64,000 bases of DNA from Granulicatella elegans (GTDB taxonomy: Bacteria; Bacillota; Bacilli; Lactobacillales; Aerococcaceae): contig NZ_CP085953.1 of assembly GCF_020735385.1 (NCBI RefSeq), positions 1,612,001 through 1,676,000 on the forward strand. Direction: 5' to 3'. The notes under the pieces are model-generated. The model had not been told where the DNA came from and did not search any database. It saw nothing but the letters and a program-made list of their open reading frames with translations. A program made the position numbers and the translations under genes. Below are positions 19,747-29,083 of the stretch, piece after piece (positions within the stretch are counted from its first letter, which is position 1; each line of letters starts with the position of its first letter).

Positions 19747-19762
19747 TAAATGACTTCATTAT

Positions 19763-20793
19763 TTATTCACTTAAATGGACTCCAAGAATTTCTTTAATGT
19801 CTTCCACAGTTAGATTATTCTTACTTTCTTGGCCCTCTAGAACTGTATTCACTAATTCTTTTTTACTCTCTTATAATTGCTGAATTTTTTCTTCAATTGT
19901 ACCAAGAGTTACTAAGCAATAAACATCTACCTGTTTCGTTTGTCCAATACGATGGCTTCGTCCGATAGCTTGCATTTCTACTGAAGGATTCCACCATAAA
20001 TCACATAAAATAACTGTATCAACACCCGTTAAATTCAACCCAGTTCCCCCAGCTTTTAATGAAATTAAGAAACAATCCTTTTCACCTGCATTAAAGGCAT
20101 TCACCATTTCTTGACGTTCATCTGATGGCGTTTGACCGGTTAATTTAAAGTAAGTCCTTGTTTTTCTAATTCCAACTCAATGAGTTCTAACATCTTTGTA
20201 AATTGTGAGAAAATTAATGGACGAGCACCTTTTTCACGAAGTGTTGTTAACAATTCCATTAAGCTATCCATTTTTCCACTTTCTCCTGAGTAGTCATCAA
20301 GGAATAAGGATGGTGTATTACAAATTTGACGTAATCGTGTTAATCCCGGTAATAATTCTATTTTTCTCTTTTGTAATTCATCATCTGAATGAGATTCTAC
20401 GATATCTTGCATTCGTTGAACTTGAGCGATATACAATGATTTTTGAGGAGAAGTTCATTCATTACTATATAAATATTCATTTAATGGGGGGAATTCTAAA
20501 ACAGCTTCTTCTTTTTTCCTTCTTAAAATAAATGGTTGAATTAATTTTGCGACCATTTCTGGTGTTAACTTGCTAAATTCTTTTTTACTTGGTAATAATC
20601 CAGGAAGAACAAATTGAAAAATCGACCAAATTTCTTCTAATCGGTTTTCAATGGGTGTTCCGGATAAAGCAAAACATGTTTCAACATCAAACTCTCTTAA
20701 TGCGTGTGCAATTTTCGTTTGGCTATTTTTCACCATTTGTGCTTCATCTAAAATTAAATAACGATAATGATATTTTTGATATTCTTGTTTCAA
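19763..20793 (-). pseudogene. SNF2-family helicase, truncated and frameshifted
   Basis: Three fragments of the C-terminal half of a SNF2/Rad54-type ATPase are recognisable. The first holds the DEAQ box with FALSGTPIENRLEEIWSIF. The middle fragment is FSQFTKMLELIE. The third has motifs V and VI, with LISLKAGGTGLNLTGVD, DLWWNPSVEMQAIGRSHRIGQ and the C-terminal tail. Frame changes occur near 20450 and 20130, and a TAA follows IQQL at about 19872. The N-terminus with Walker A is gone. This is a dead gene at the edge of the accessory region. Confidence 0.85.
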
Positions 20794-20893
20794 TTGTCTA
20801 AATAAATATAAACCTACTAAATCTATATTTTTAGCATACGGAAAACTCCTCTTGACTTCCTCCTCTTACTATGTGTTTACATTCATACATTTT

Positions 20894-23800
20894 CTACTCC
20901 ATACCATCAAAGTCTTCGAATTTTACTGAGGCTAGTTTTGAAACTCCAGATTCTTGCATTGTTACTCCATATAATACATCTGCTTCTTCCATTGTTCCTC
21001 TTCTATGAGTAATAACAATAAACTGTGTATTTTTAGTAAATTCTTTCAAATATCGACCATATCTAGCGACATTTGCCTCATCTAAGGCTGCTTCTACCTC
21101 ATCTAGTAAGCAGAATGGCACAGGCTTCACTTCTAAAATTGCAAATAATAATGCAATGGCTGTAAAGGCACGTTCTCCCCCAGATAATAGACTTAAGGAT
21201 TGCAATTTCTTACCAGGTGGTTGAGCAATAATCTCAATTCCTGTTTCTAATAAATTCGTAGGATCTGTTAATTCAAGAGATGCACGTCCTCCTCCAAACA
21301 ATCTTGGGAATGTTTGTTGGAATTGACTTGAAATTGCATCGAAAGTTTGTTTGAATCGACTCGTCACTTCCGTATCCATTTCTGTAATCGTGTCTTCTAG
21401 ATTTTTCTTTGCATCTAGTAAATCTTGTTGTTGGATGGTTAAAAATTCAAATCTTTCTTGAACTTTATCATATTCCTCAATCGCCATTAAATTTACTGCA
21501 CCCATTTGTTCGATTTGTTGTTTTAAGATGCGAACCGTTTTTGAAGCATCTTCAATGGACATCGTTAATTCTGTTTTTTCGATTGCTGCTTCAAATGTTA
21601 ATTCATATTCTTCACTTAAATATTGTAGTTTTTGATCAATTGCTAATTCAAATCGATTGGCTTTTGTTTCAACTTTTGATTGCAGTTTCAAATACTCTTG
21701 TAATTGATGTTGCGCTTGATTTCGACCGACTTCTGTTTCTTTATTCAATACTTCCAATTGAATTCTTTCTTCTTTTAGTCTATCTAAATCTGCTTCTAAT
21801 GCTGTAACAGTTTCTTTAATCGCTTCGTAATCTTTTACAATTTGGTTGTAATCTGCTTCATTTTTCTCTTTTAAGTCCTTCTGTTCATCTTTTTTCGATT
21901 CCAATAAATGAACTTGTTCTTCTAAACGTTTTAATGACAGTTTTTCTTGCTTGAATTCTTTCTTTTGATGTTGGACTTGCTCTTGAATACGAGCTTTTTG
22001 TGTCCCCACTTCTTGTAATTCTTGTTGTTTTTCTTGAAGCTGTTGTGTACGGTCTTCTTGAGACAATTGTAAATAATCCAATTCTTTTTTAACCGTTTGA
22101 TTCTCTTTTGTAATCCTTCTTAACGCTTCATGAGTTTCCACATATTGCTGTTCTAATTGTTCATATTGCTCAATTGATTCATCTAATTCATATTGTTGAC
22201 TTAATGTTTGACGACTAATTTTATTAAATTCATCTTTTGAGAATTGTAATTCTAATCTTACTTCTTGTAATTGTTGTTTTAAAAAGGTTTCTTCTTCTTG
22301 AATTGCTGTTCCTTTTTGAACAATTTCGTTCCATTTGGTTTCCAACTGATTCCATTTTTCTAAAAACTGCTTCTCATATTCTTTCAACTGATGCAATTGT
22401 TGTTCTAACGTTTCTAATTGACTATTCCGTTTTACAAGAGATTGTTGTTGATGATTTTTAGAAGCTCCACCGGTCATCGAACCACCAGCATTAACAACAT
22501 CTCCCTCTAAAGAAACGATACGATAACGGTATTGCAAGACTTTAGCAATTATCATAGCATCATCCAATGTTTTGGTAACGACAGTTGTTCCTAAAATATT
22601 TCTAACAATGGATTGATACGTTTTTTCTACATGAACTAAATCACTGGCAATTCCGACATAGCCTTGTAAAGAGAATAATTGTTGTTGAACCGCATCTGGC
22701 ATTCTTTTCTCTTTAATAATCGTTAATGGTAAAAATGTTGCTCGTCCTAAACGGTTCATTTTTAAATAGTCAATCGCTTTTGCAGCAGCTTGTTCATGTT
22801 CTACTACAACATGTTGACTACATGCTCCTAAAGCAATATCGATGGCTAATGTCACCTCATCATCTACTCGAATTAATTCAGCAACTGAACCAATGACACC
22901 TGCGATTTGTTTCTTTTGTTTTAAGATTTCACGAACCCCTTGATAGTAACCGGCATAATCTTCAGAAACTTGTTTCAAACTATGATAGTTAGCTTGTGTT
23001 TGTTGTAATTGTCGTTCAATTTTTTGTTTTTGTTCTTGCATGGTTTGACGTTCTTGACGCAAACTGTCTACTTGTTGACGATGACTACTTAAGTCTTCTT
23101 GTTTAGAATTTGCTTGTTGAGCTAAATTTTCTTCTTTTTCCACTAACTGGGCAATCTTTTGATCTAATTGTTTCGACTGTTCTTCAAATAATTCTTGTTT
23201 TTCTAGTAATTTATCATGTTGATTTTGATTTTGTTCCATCGAACGTTCCAAGTGTTTTTCTTGGTTCGTTAATTTTGAAATTTCTTGTAATTGCTCGATA
23301 TAGTCACTTTGTAATTGCTTTTGTCGCTCTTCATTTCCTTGACTTAATTGTTCTAATTCTTCTACTAATTTAGACCATTGAGCCTCGATTTCATTCAGTT
23401 CCACTTCTTTAATGGCAACTACTCTCTCTAATTCAGCCACAGTTTTTTCTGTTGATTCTAACTGACGTATCACTTCTACTAATGCTAATTGATTTTCTTC
23501 ATTGGTACGATTCGCAAACTCTTGTTTTTGTTGATAAACTTTACGTTCCCCATCTAATTGTTCCATTTTTTGAATCATATCCACGTATAACACTTGTTTT
23601 TCATCTAACTCAGTATTTTTTACAGCAAGTAATTCTTGTTGATCAGACACTTTCTTCTCTAGCTCTACTAATCTTTGTTCTGTTTTCGTTACAGTTTCTT
23701 GTAACTGTGCCACTTCTCGTTTAGCAACCGTCCATTGAGTGTTTAATGTTTCAATTTCAACGGCTAATAAGGCTGTTTCAATGCCTTGTAATTCTTCTTT

Positions 23801-24454
23801 TTTAGATAAATAAACAATCGCTTTTTCTTTTTGTTCTAATAAAGGAGTTAATTGACTGTTAATTTCATGTAAAATATCTTCTACACGATTTAAATGTTCT
23901 TGTGTTTGGTCTAATTTTCTTTGCGCTTGCGTTTTACGATCTTTATATTTTAATACCCCTGCAGCTTCTTCGATAATCATACGACGATCTTCAGGTTTAT
24001 CATTGAAAATTTGTTCGACTTTCCCTTGAGAAATTAACGCAAATGAATCCTTCCCTAAACCAGAATCCATCATTAAACTTGTAATATCTTTTAAGCGACA
24101 GGCTTTCTTATTAATAAAGAAGTCACTATCCCCATTACGGTTCAACCGACGAGTTAATACAACTTGAGAATGCTCAATTGCCAATTTTCCATCTTCATTG
24201 TTAATATGCAAATTTACTTCAGCAATATTGACCGGTTTACGAGTTTGAGAACCTGCAAAAATAACATCATCCATTTTTTTACCACGTAAACTTTTAGCGG
24301 ATTGTTCTCCTAAAACCCATTTAATTGCTTCTGACAAATTAGATTTCCCACTTCCGTTTGGACCTACAACTGCTGTAACACCTTTATCAAATTCGATAAC
24401 GGTTTTATCCGCAAAGGACTTAAATCCAGACATTTCAATTTTCTCTAACTGCAT
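20894..24454 (-). CDS. smc: Chromosome segregation protein SMC
   Basis: This 1,186-residue condensin ATPase has the full SMC plan. The N-terminal head has Walker A (GPNGSGKSN, residues 31-39) and a long coiled coil follows. A hinge around residues 510-680 contains VGSVAELIRVDDEV and the glycine-rich VNAGGSMTGG. A second coiled coil leads to the C-terminal head with signature LSGGERAFTA and Walker B CLLDEVEAALD. Length is standard. It follows rnc by 13 bp, the usual rnc-smc order; ftsY, often next, is replaced here by a broken SNF2 gene. It compacts and segregates the chromosome together with ScpA and ScpB. Confidence 0.97.
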   Translation of the reverse strand: MQLEKIEMSGFKSFADKTVIEFDKGVTAVVGPNGSGKSNLSEAIKWVLGEQSAKSLRGKKMDDVIFAGSQTRKPVNIAEVNLHINNEDGKLAIEHSQVVLTRRLNRNGDSDFFINKKACRLKDITSLMMDSGLGKDSFALISQGKVEQIFNDKPEDRRMIIEEAAGVLKYKDRKTQAQRKLDQTQEHLNRVEDILHEINSQLTPLLEQKEKAIVYLSKKEELQGIETALLAVEIETLNTQWTVAKREVAQLQETVTKTEQRLVELEKKVSDQQELLAVKNTELDEKQVLYVDMIQKMEQLDGERKVYQQKQEFANRTNEENQLALVEVIRQLESTEKTVAELERVVAIKEVELNEIEAQWSKLVEELEQLSQGNEERQKQLQSDYIEQLQEISKLTNQEKHLERSMEQNQNQHDKLLEKQELFEEQSKQLDQKIAQLVEKEENLAQQANSKQEDLSSHRQQVDSLRQERQTMQEQKQKIERQLQQTQANYHSLKQVSEDYAGYYQGVREILKQKKQIAGVIGSVAELIRVDDEVTLAIDIALGACSQHVVVEHEQAAAKAIDYLKMNRLGRATFLPLTIIKEKRMPDAVQQQLFSLQGYVGIASDLVHVEKTYQSIVRNILGTTVVTKTLDDAMIIAKVLQYRYRIVSLEGDVVNAGGSMTGGASKNHQQQSLVKRNSQLETLEQQLHQLKEYEKQFLEKWNQLETKWNEIVQKGTAIQEEETFLKQQLQEVRLELQFSKDEFNKISRQTLSQQYELDESIEQYEQLEQQYVETHEALRRITKENQTVKKELDYLQLSQEDRTQQLQEKQQELQEVGTQKARIQEQVQHQKKEFKQEKLSLKRLEEQVHLLESKKDEQKDLKEKNEADYNQIVKDYEAIKETVTALEADLDRLKEERIQLEVLNKETEVGRNQAQHQLQEYLKLQSKVETKANRFELAIDQKLQYLSEEYELTFEAAIEKTELTMSIEDASKTVRILKQQIEQMGAVNLMAIEEYDKVQERFEFLTIQQQDLLDAKKNLEDTITEMDTEVTSRFKQTFDAISSQFQQTFPRLFGGGRASLELTDPTNLLETGIEIIAQPPGKKLQSLSLLSGGERAFTAIALLFAILEVKPVPFCLLDEVEAALDEANVARYGRYLKEFTKNTQFIVITHRRGTMEEADVLYGVTMQESGVSKLASVKFEDFDGME

Positions 24455-24467
24455 CCTTGACTCCTTT

Positions 24468-25172
24468 TTAAAAAATAACGTTTAATTTTTCTAATGTTCT
24501 TCTAGCAGATAATTGTTCTGCTGCTTTCTTCGTCTTACCTTCACCAATTTCATAGCCTTTATCATTAACATGAACTTGTACTGTATAAAAACGTGCATGA
24601 GAAGGGCCTTCTTCTTTTAGTAATTCATAACGAATGTTCACATTACCATTTCTTTGGAAATATTCTTGTAATTCTGTTTTAAAATCACCAACTAAAGTAA
24701 ATCTTCCATCTTTCATTTTTGAGATAATAACTTTTGTTAGAAATTGACTAGCACCTTCAAACCCTTGGTCTAAATAAATAGCACCCACAAAAGCTTCAAA
24801 AACGTCACAGAGAACTGCTGGATTTTCATGTCCTTTTGATGCTCGTTCTCCTTTTCCTAATAAAAGATATTTATCTAACTCACACTCTTTTGCAAGTGTC
24901 GACAAACTTTCTTCGCAAACGATTTGCGCTCTTAATTTTGTTAACTCGCCTTCTTTTTTCGTTGGCATTTGACGGTATAACCAGTTAGAAATGAATAATT
25001 CTAAAACAGCATCGCCTAAAAACTCGATACGTTCATTATAAATTCCTTTGCAAGCTTTATGTTCATTTGCATAGGATGAATGAGTTAATGCTTCTTTTAG
25101 ATAGTTTTCATTTTTAAATTGTATTTGAAATTCTTTTGCTATTTTTTCTTTAAATTGTTCAATTGAATACAT
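24468..25172 (-). CDS. rnc: Ribonuclease III
   Basis: This 234-residue double-strand RNA endonuclease has an N-terminal RNase III domain with signature NERIEFLGDAVLEL (catalytic Glu/Asp) and a second acidic pair at DVFEAFVGAIYLD. A C-terminal double-stranded RNA-binding domain follows (about 160-232, ending GKTKKAAEQLSARRTLEKL). It processes rRNA and other duplexes. In type II CRISPR systems it also cuts the tracrRNA-crRNA duplex, so it is functionally tied to the locus at 55-64 kb. It is the first gene of the rnc-smc unit, with a good promoter at 25207-25235. Confidence 0.97.
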   Translation of the reverse strand: MYSIEQFKEKIAKEFQIQFKNENYLKEALTHSSYANEHKACKGIYNERIEFLGDAVLELFISNWLYRQMPTKKEGELTKLRAQIVCEESLSTLAKECELDKYLLLGKGERASKGHENPAVLCDVFEAFVGAIYLDQGFEGASQFLTKVIISKMKDGRFTLVGDFKTELQEYFQRNGNVNIRYELLKEEGPSHARFYTVQVHVNDKGYEIGEGKTKKAAEQLSARRTLEKLNVIF

Positions 25173-25206
25173 GCCATTCGGCTCCTTATTATTTCTCTAT
25201 CTTTTT

Positions 25207-25235
25207 ATTATAAAAGGTTTACCATCACATTACAA
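25207..25235 (-). promoter_or_regulatory. Promoter of rnc-smc
   Basis: On the minus strand, TTGTAA and TATAAT are separated by exactly 17 bp. The -10 lies about 35 bp before the rnc ATG. This is a near-consensus SigA promoter. Confidence 0.65.
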
Positions 25236-25263
25236 ACGATTTTGAAAAAATGAGCGTATTCTA

Positions 25264-25443
25264 AGACGTAAAGCAATAGAAAAGACTTTTACATATTGTA
25301 GTAAGGTCGACAGCAGCCTCGCTTTGCGAGTCTCATGTCTAAACTTTGAGCCTTGGTCTCAAAGTTTCCCTGTAATATTATCCAAAATCGGATAATATTA
25401 CTACTACAATAACAAGTCTTTTCTATTGCTTCACTTTTTGTCT
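25264..25443. repeat. Nested inverted-repeat element with three internal hairpins
   Basis: Outer arms of about 40 bp contain an 18-bp identical core, AAGCAATAGAAAAGACTT and its inverse. Inside are three perfect stems: CTCGC/GCGAG (25318-25330), AAACTTTGAG/CTCAAAGTTT (25341-25367) and a 12-bp stem at 25372-25401. Size (about 180 bp) and layout suggest a MITE or a structured intergenic repeat. Related shorter pieces lie at 27410-27461 and perhaps 27781-27806. Confidence 0.75.
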
Positions 25444-25577
25444 CCCATTCATTATGTAATCATACCTAAACACACGAAAAATGTATTATCCTTCAAAAAT
25501 AATTATAATTTATTTCACATAAAGTTTCAAAGTAACTTCTAGTTAAGTATCAAAACTAGAAGTTAATCTGGAACTGA

Positions 25578-25885
25578 AATTTATGGTAGAATTAAGTATG
25601 AGAAAAATGATGGTATGGAACGATGAAACATAAACATTTAATTTTATCTGATCATAAGGACAAAGAGAAAATCGCCAATGCCCTTCAACTACCCTATTCC
25701 AACGCAAAATTAGAAGCAACGAATAATCTCATCAAACTTATCAAACGAAATGCCTTTGGATTTCGGAACTTTGAAAACTTCAAAAAACAGATTTTTATCA
25801 CTCTGAATATCAAAAAAGAAAGGACGAAATTTGTCCTTTCTCGATTTTAGCTTTTCTTCAACCCACTACAGTTGACTATATTATG
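25578..25885 (+). pseudogene. ISL3-family transposase remnant
   Basis: The frame from 25623 encodes a C-terminal ISL3-type end (KLEATNNLIKLIKRNAFGFRNFENF). It is followed by the terminal sequence TTCAACCCACTACAGTTGAC typical of these elements. Everything upstream of the C-terminal 60 residues is missing. The 60 bp before it (25578-25640) recur at 27198-27262, so both are deletion relics of related copies. Confidence 0.7.
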
Positions 25886-25950
25886 TGTTTTATTGTGTAA
25901 AGAGTTACTTGATTTTTCCACGAATCAAGTATTGTTTTGTCTCACCTTTA

Positions 25951-26538
25951 TTATATTTTTTCAAGCAATTCTTGTATCATTCTATTTATTTCTTCTATCT
26001 TCTCAGATTGTTTCTCTAGTAATAATCTTTGACTAGATAATTCGTCTTTGAGTTTATCAAGTTTTATCTGTTCATCTGGATTATCTTTTACAAAAAAGTG
26101 TGTCAAGGCACTTGTTAGCATTCCTATTGTACCAATCCCTACCAACATTAATAAAACAGCTATCCATTTCCCAAAAAGAGAAACTGGTACAATATCACCA
26201 TAACCAACAGTGGTTACTGTCACAAGAGCCCACCAAAGACTATCTGAAAAGGATTTTTCTTCAACTACAGATAAAATTGAACTTCCTACTAGCACGATAA
26301 AGATATTAACATACAAGATATAAATCAGGCCATTTGTCCGTAAGAATCTACTAATTTTTCTTTCTATTTTACTTGTAAGTTCAATTATTCTACGTAAACG
26401 TTTCAGTTTCAGAAATTTTGTCATCCTTGCTAAGCGGAAGATACGCCCTAACCGAAATACTGTAAAAATAGCATTTAAAGGGGGAATAGCCAATAAATTA
26501 AAAATATTTTCTAGAATAAAACTCCATATTTTCTTCAA
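25951..26538 (-). CDS. Voltage-gated-like K+ channel, N-terminally short
   Basis: This 195-residue protein has an S4-like arginine-rich helix (FRLGRIFRLARMTKFLKL), then S5, a pore helix and the selectivity filter TVTTVGYGD. S6 and a cytoplasmic coiled coil (residues 160-195) follow. Complete relatives have S1-S3 in front; here at most part of S3 is present. The start is a TTG, and TAA, TAA and TAG lie in frame within about 40 bp upstream. The pore domain is intact and could still tetramerise, but loss of S1-S2 suggests a truncated gene. It sits alone between IS relics and relBE. Confidence 0.75.
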   Translation of the reverse strand: MKKIWSFILENIFNLLAIPPLNAIFTVFRLGRIFRLARMTKFLKLKRLRRIIELTSKIERKISRFLRTNGLIYILYVNIFIVLVGSSILSVVEEKSFSDSLWWALVTVTTVGYGDIVPVSLFGKWIAVLLMLVGIGTIGMLTSALTHFFVKDNPDEQIKLDKLKDELSSQRLLLEKQSEKIEEINRMIQELLEKI

Positions 26539-26583
26539 ATTTTTACTTTCCTTCTTTCTATACTATTATTACTCAGCTTTAAT

Positions 26584-26838
26584 TCAATAAATATCTCTGC
26601 GATGACCAACTTCTAGAGTAGCAACGACTAATTCATTGTCTAAAATTTGTACGATAACTCGATAATTACCAATTCTATAGCGCCATTGACCAACGCGATT
26701 ACCAACCAAAGCCTTTCCGTGTCGTCTTGGGTCTTCCAAAACATTGGTTTGTAAATAGTTTGTAATTAGCTTCTGCGTAAAACGGTCCAATTTTTTCAAT
26801 TGCTTGATGAAACGTCTTGTTGGAACTAATTTATACAA
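26584..26838 (-). CDS. relE: Type II toxin, RelE/ParE family mRNA interferase
   Basis: This 84-residue toxin has the RelE fold pattern: an N-terminal basic helix pair (TRRFIKQLKKLDRFTQKLI), a middle segment with DPRRHGKALVG, a central WRYRIGNYRVIVQI strand pair and a C-terminal GHRRDIY. The conserved basic and Tyr residues expected for ribosome-bound mRNA cleavage are present. It starts at a TTG one base after the antitoxin stop, with GGAGG inside the antitoxin end, so translation is coupled. The pair is intact and lies among IS relics in a small island between rnc and hflX. Confidence 0.88.
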   Translation of the reverse strand: MYKLVPTRRFIKQLKKLDRFTQKLITNYLQTNVLEDPRRHGKALVGNRVGQWRYRIGNYRVIVQILDNELVVATLEVGHRRDIY

Positions 26839-26839
26839 A

Positions 26840-27082
26840 TTATTCTTCCTCCAAGCCTAAATCATGCATCATTTCTTCCCAAGTAATGGGTTCAACTCCT
26901 TTTCCCAAGTCGTCTAAATACTCTTGATAGGCTAAATCTGCCACACGAGCGTCGTATTCGTCTTCTAGAGCTTCAAGAGTTTTGGTGCGAATAAGTTCCG
27001 ACAGGGAAACTCCTTCAAACTTAGCCATTGCTTTCATAAATGTTTTATCAGCTTCAGAAACTTTTAATGTAATAGTAGTCAT
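26840..27082 (-). CDS. relB: Type II antitoxin, RelB family
   Basis: This encodes 80 residues from the ATG at 27082, which is preceded by GAGGAGGGAG; a longer frame to 27142 lacks such a site. The N-terminus is a ribbon-helix-helix DNA-binding segment (TTITLKVSEADKTFMKAMAKF, then VSLSELIR). The acidic C-terminus (WEEMMHDLGLEEE) should wrap and neutralise the toxin. It is the first gene of the pair and would autorepress the operon. The order antitoxin-toxin is standard. Confidence 0.88.
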   Translation of the reverse strand: MTTITLKVSEADKTFMKAMAKFEGVSLSELIRTKTLEALEDEYDARVADLAYQEYLDDLGKGVEPITWEEMMHDLGLEEE

Positions 27083-27197
27083 CTTTTGTACTCCCTCCTC
27101 TAATAGTAACACCATTGTATTACTTTTTAGGTGTTCAGTCAATATAAAAAGAACACCTTCTCAGCGTTCTTTTTTTCTCATAAAGTTACTCTAAGAC

Positions 27198-27403
27198 TAC
27201 ATTTTACGGTAGAATTAAGTATGGAACAAATGATGATATAGAACCATGAAACAAAAACATTTAAGAAGTTTTTACCGTATTTACAAAATACTTGTGATTT
27301 CAAATGGATCTATTGAAAGGATTAACAACAAGATTTAAGTACTTAAAAGAAACGCTTATGGCTACACTAAAATTGTTTCATCAACCCTATTTGACAAAGT
27401 GCC
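27198..27403 (+). pseudogene. ISL3-family remnant with terminal repeat
   Basis: The first 65 bp match 25578-25640. A very decayed piece of transposase C-terminus follows (GSIERINNK, then KRNAYGY across a stop). The sequence ends with an ISL3-type terminus at 27372-27403 that is nearly identical to 8408-8441. No function remains. Together with 25578-25885 it shows repeated ISL3 activity around relBE. Confidence 0.6.
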
Positions 27404-27409
27404 AACATT

Positions 27410-27461
27410 CTAACACGAAAAACAATAGAAAAAATTTTTTATTGCTTTACTTTTTGTCTTT
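27410..27461. repeat. Short relic of the nested inverted-repeat element
   Basis: The arms ACAATAGAAAAAA and TTTTTTATTGCTTTACTTTTTGTCT resemble the outer ends at 25270-25290 and 25420-25443. The central hairpins are missing. This supports the view that the 25.3-kb structure is a mobile or duplicated family. Confidence 0.5.
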
Positions 27462-27482
27462 AAAATCGAACCTTTATCATAA

Positions 27483-27692
27483 TTATTGCCGATTACTAAA
27501 ATATTCTGCCCAATAAGGATTTTCAGAATTAAAAATTTCCACTTCAACATCTGTCATATTATGAGGATAATCTTGAAAGAGATTATAAATGTGCTTTTTA
27601 TCAAATGAAAAAAGATGTTCACCAAATGATTCTAAATTATCAATCCACCAAATTGTATCAGTTTTATTTTTCTTATAAAAATCACTTAACAT
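27483..27692 (-). CDS. Small hypothetical protein
   Basis: This encodes 69 residues from the ATG at 27692, with AAAGGA upstream. The product is soluble and rich in aromatic and acidic residues (TIWWIDNLESFGEHLFSFD, EVEIFNSENPYWAEYF). No membrane segment or catalytic motif is visible. The even composition and good start suggest a real gene. It is conserved-looking, but I cannot name its family with confidence. It stands alone, followed by an inverted-repeat relic and preceded by about 150 bp without a gene. Confidence 0.55.
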   Translation of the reverse strand: MLSDFYKKNKTDTIWWIDNLESFGEHLFSFDKKHIYNLFQDYPHNMTDVEVEIFNSENPYWAEYFSNRQ

Positions 27693-27868
27693 CTCAAAAA
27701 TTCCTTTCAATTATTTATTCGTTTTATATAGATTAAAACCACTATAATTTAAACTCCATAATTTTTTCGTAACAAATTTAGGCATGAGACCGAAGGGCTG
27801 CTGACGTCCTGGCTACTTTTAGAAGAGTTCTTTTTACTTTAAATGCCCTTAATGATTTCTGAAAAGTC

Positions 27869-29083
27869 CTACATCCCTTTTTTACGATAGCCTTTTACAT
27901 AATATTGGTTTTTCTCTTCATTAAACTCCAAAATTTCTACTAATGTATTTTGTTGGAGTTGTGAAATTTTTTGTGCTTCGTAAACTTCTACCCATTCTTC
28001 ATAATGGTCCATTTCTGCTTTCATTTGAACTTCAAGAAATTCTCTTAATCGTTCAATATCTGCTGAATTTTCAGCAGATATCACTAACGAAGGATAAGCA
28101 TTCGGTTGAAACTCCCCAACGATTAAATCTGATTTATTATAAATCGTCACCATCGGAATAGTTTCCATCTCTAATTCCTCAACTAAATCACGAACCGTTT
28201 TTTCATGCATTAAGAAATTCGGAGATGATGCATCTACTACATTCACTAGTAAATCAACATCCGCACTTTCTTCTAAAGTTGACTCAAAAGCATGAATTAA
28301 AGTTGTTGGTAAATCTTGAATAAATCCAACTGTATCCGTTAATGTTACATCATATTGATCGGCTAAATCAACTTTTCTTGTTAATGGATCTAATGTTGCG
28401 AATAATTGATCCATCTGATACGTTCCAGCATCTGTTAATTGGTTTAGAATTGTCGATTTTCCAGCATTCGTATAGCCAATTAATCCCATTCTAAAACCAT
28501 TCGAACGATTTCTCTTCATTCTTGAACGTTGACGATGTAACTTCGTTTGCTCTAATTGCGCTTCAATATCTGAAATTTGTTTACGAATATGTCGTTTATC
28601 CGTTTCTAATTGAGTTTCCCCTGGTCCTCTTGTTCCAATTCCCCCACCTTGTCTCGATAAGGCTGTACCTTGTCCTGATAAACGTGGTAATAAATAATTT
28701 AATTGGGCCAGTTGTACTTGAAGTTTTCCTTCTTTTGAACGAGCACGCATCGCAAAAATATCTAAAATTAATTGAACACGGTCAATAATACGTGCCTTAA
28801 TCATTTCATTTAGATTTTTCGTTTGAGAACCCGTTAGAGATTGGTAGAATACAATTAAATCAATTTCTAATTCATCGACTAAATGACTAATTTCTTCTAC
28901 TTTCCCTTTTCCAATCATTGTACGACCACTATAAGTTTCTCTTTTTTGAGTAACTGTTACAACAACTTCCCCTTGAGCAGTATCTACTAATTGCTTCATT
29001 TCTTCTAAAGCATATTGAAATTGCTCATCTGATTGTGTTGTTTGAACAGCAACAATCATTACTCTTTCTTTTGTGTTTTCCAT
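27869..29083 (-). CDS. hflX: GTPase HflX, ribosome-associated
   Basis: This 404-residue protein has the HflX N-terminal domain and the glycine-rich GGGIGTRGPGETQLE linker. A coiled-coil hairpin (about 150-190) leads to a GTPase domain with G1 GYTNAGKST, G3 DTVGF and G4 NKSD. HflX splits stalled 70S ribosomes, especially under heat or antibiotic stress. It follows miaA with no gap, as in many bacteria. Its C-terminal domain is short but of family length. The sequence gives no sign of separate regulation. Confidence 0.95.
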   Translation of the reverse strand: MENTKERVMIVAVQTTQSDEQFQYALEEMKQLVDTAQGEVVVTVTQKRETYSGRTMIGKGKVEEISHLVDELEIDLIVFYQSLTGSQTKNLNEMIKARIIDRVQLILDIFAMRARSKEGKLQVQLAQLNYLLPRLSGQGTALSRQGGGIGTRGPGETQLETDKRHIRKQISDIEAQLEQTKLHRQRSRMKRNRSNGFRMGLIGYTNAGKSTILNQLTDAGTYQMDQLFATLDPLTRKVDLADQYDVTLTDTVGFIQDLPTTLIHAFESTLEESADVDLLVNVVDASSPNFLMHEKTVRDLVEELEMETIPMVTIYNKSDLIVGEFQPNAYPSLVISAENSADIERLREFLEVQMKAEMDHYEEWVEVYEAQKISQLQQNTLVEILEFNEEKNQYYVKGYRKKGM

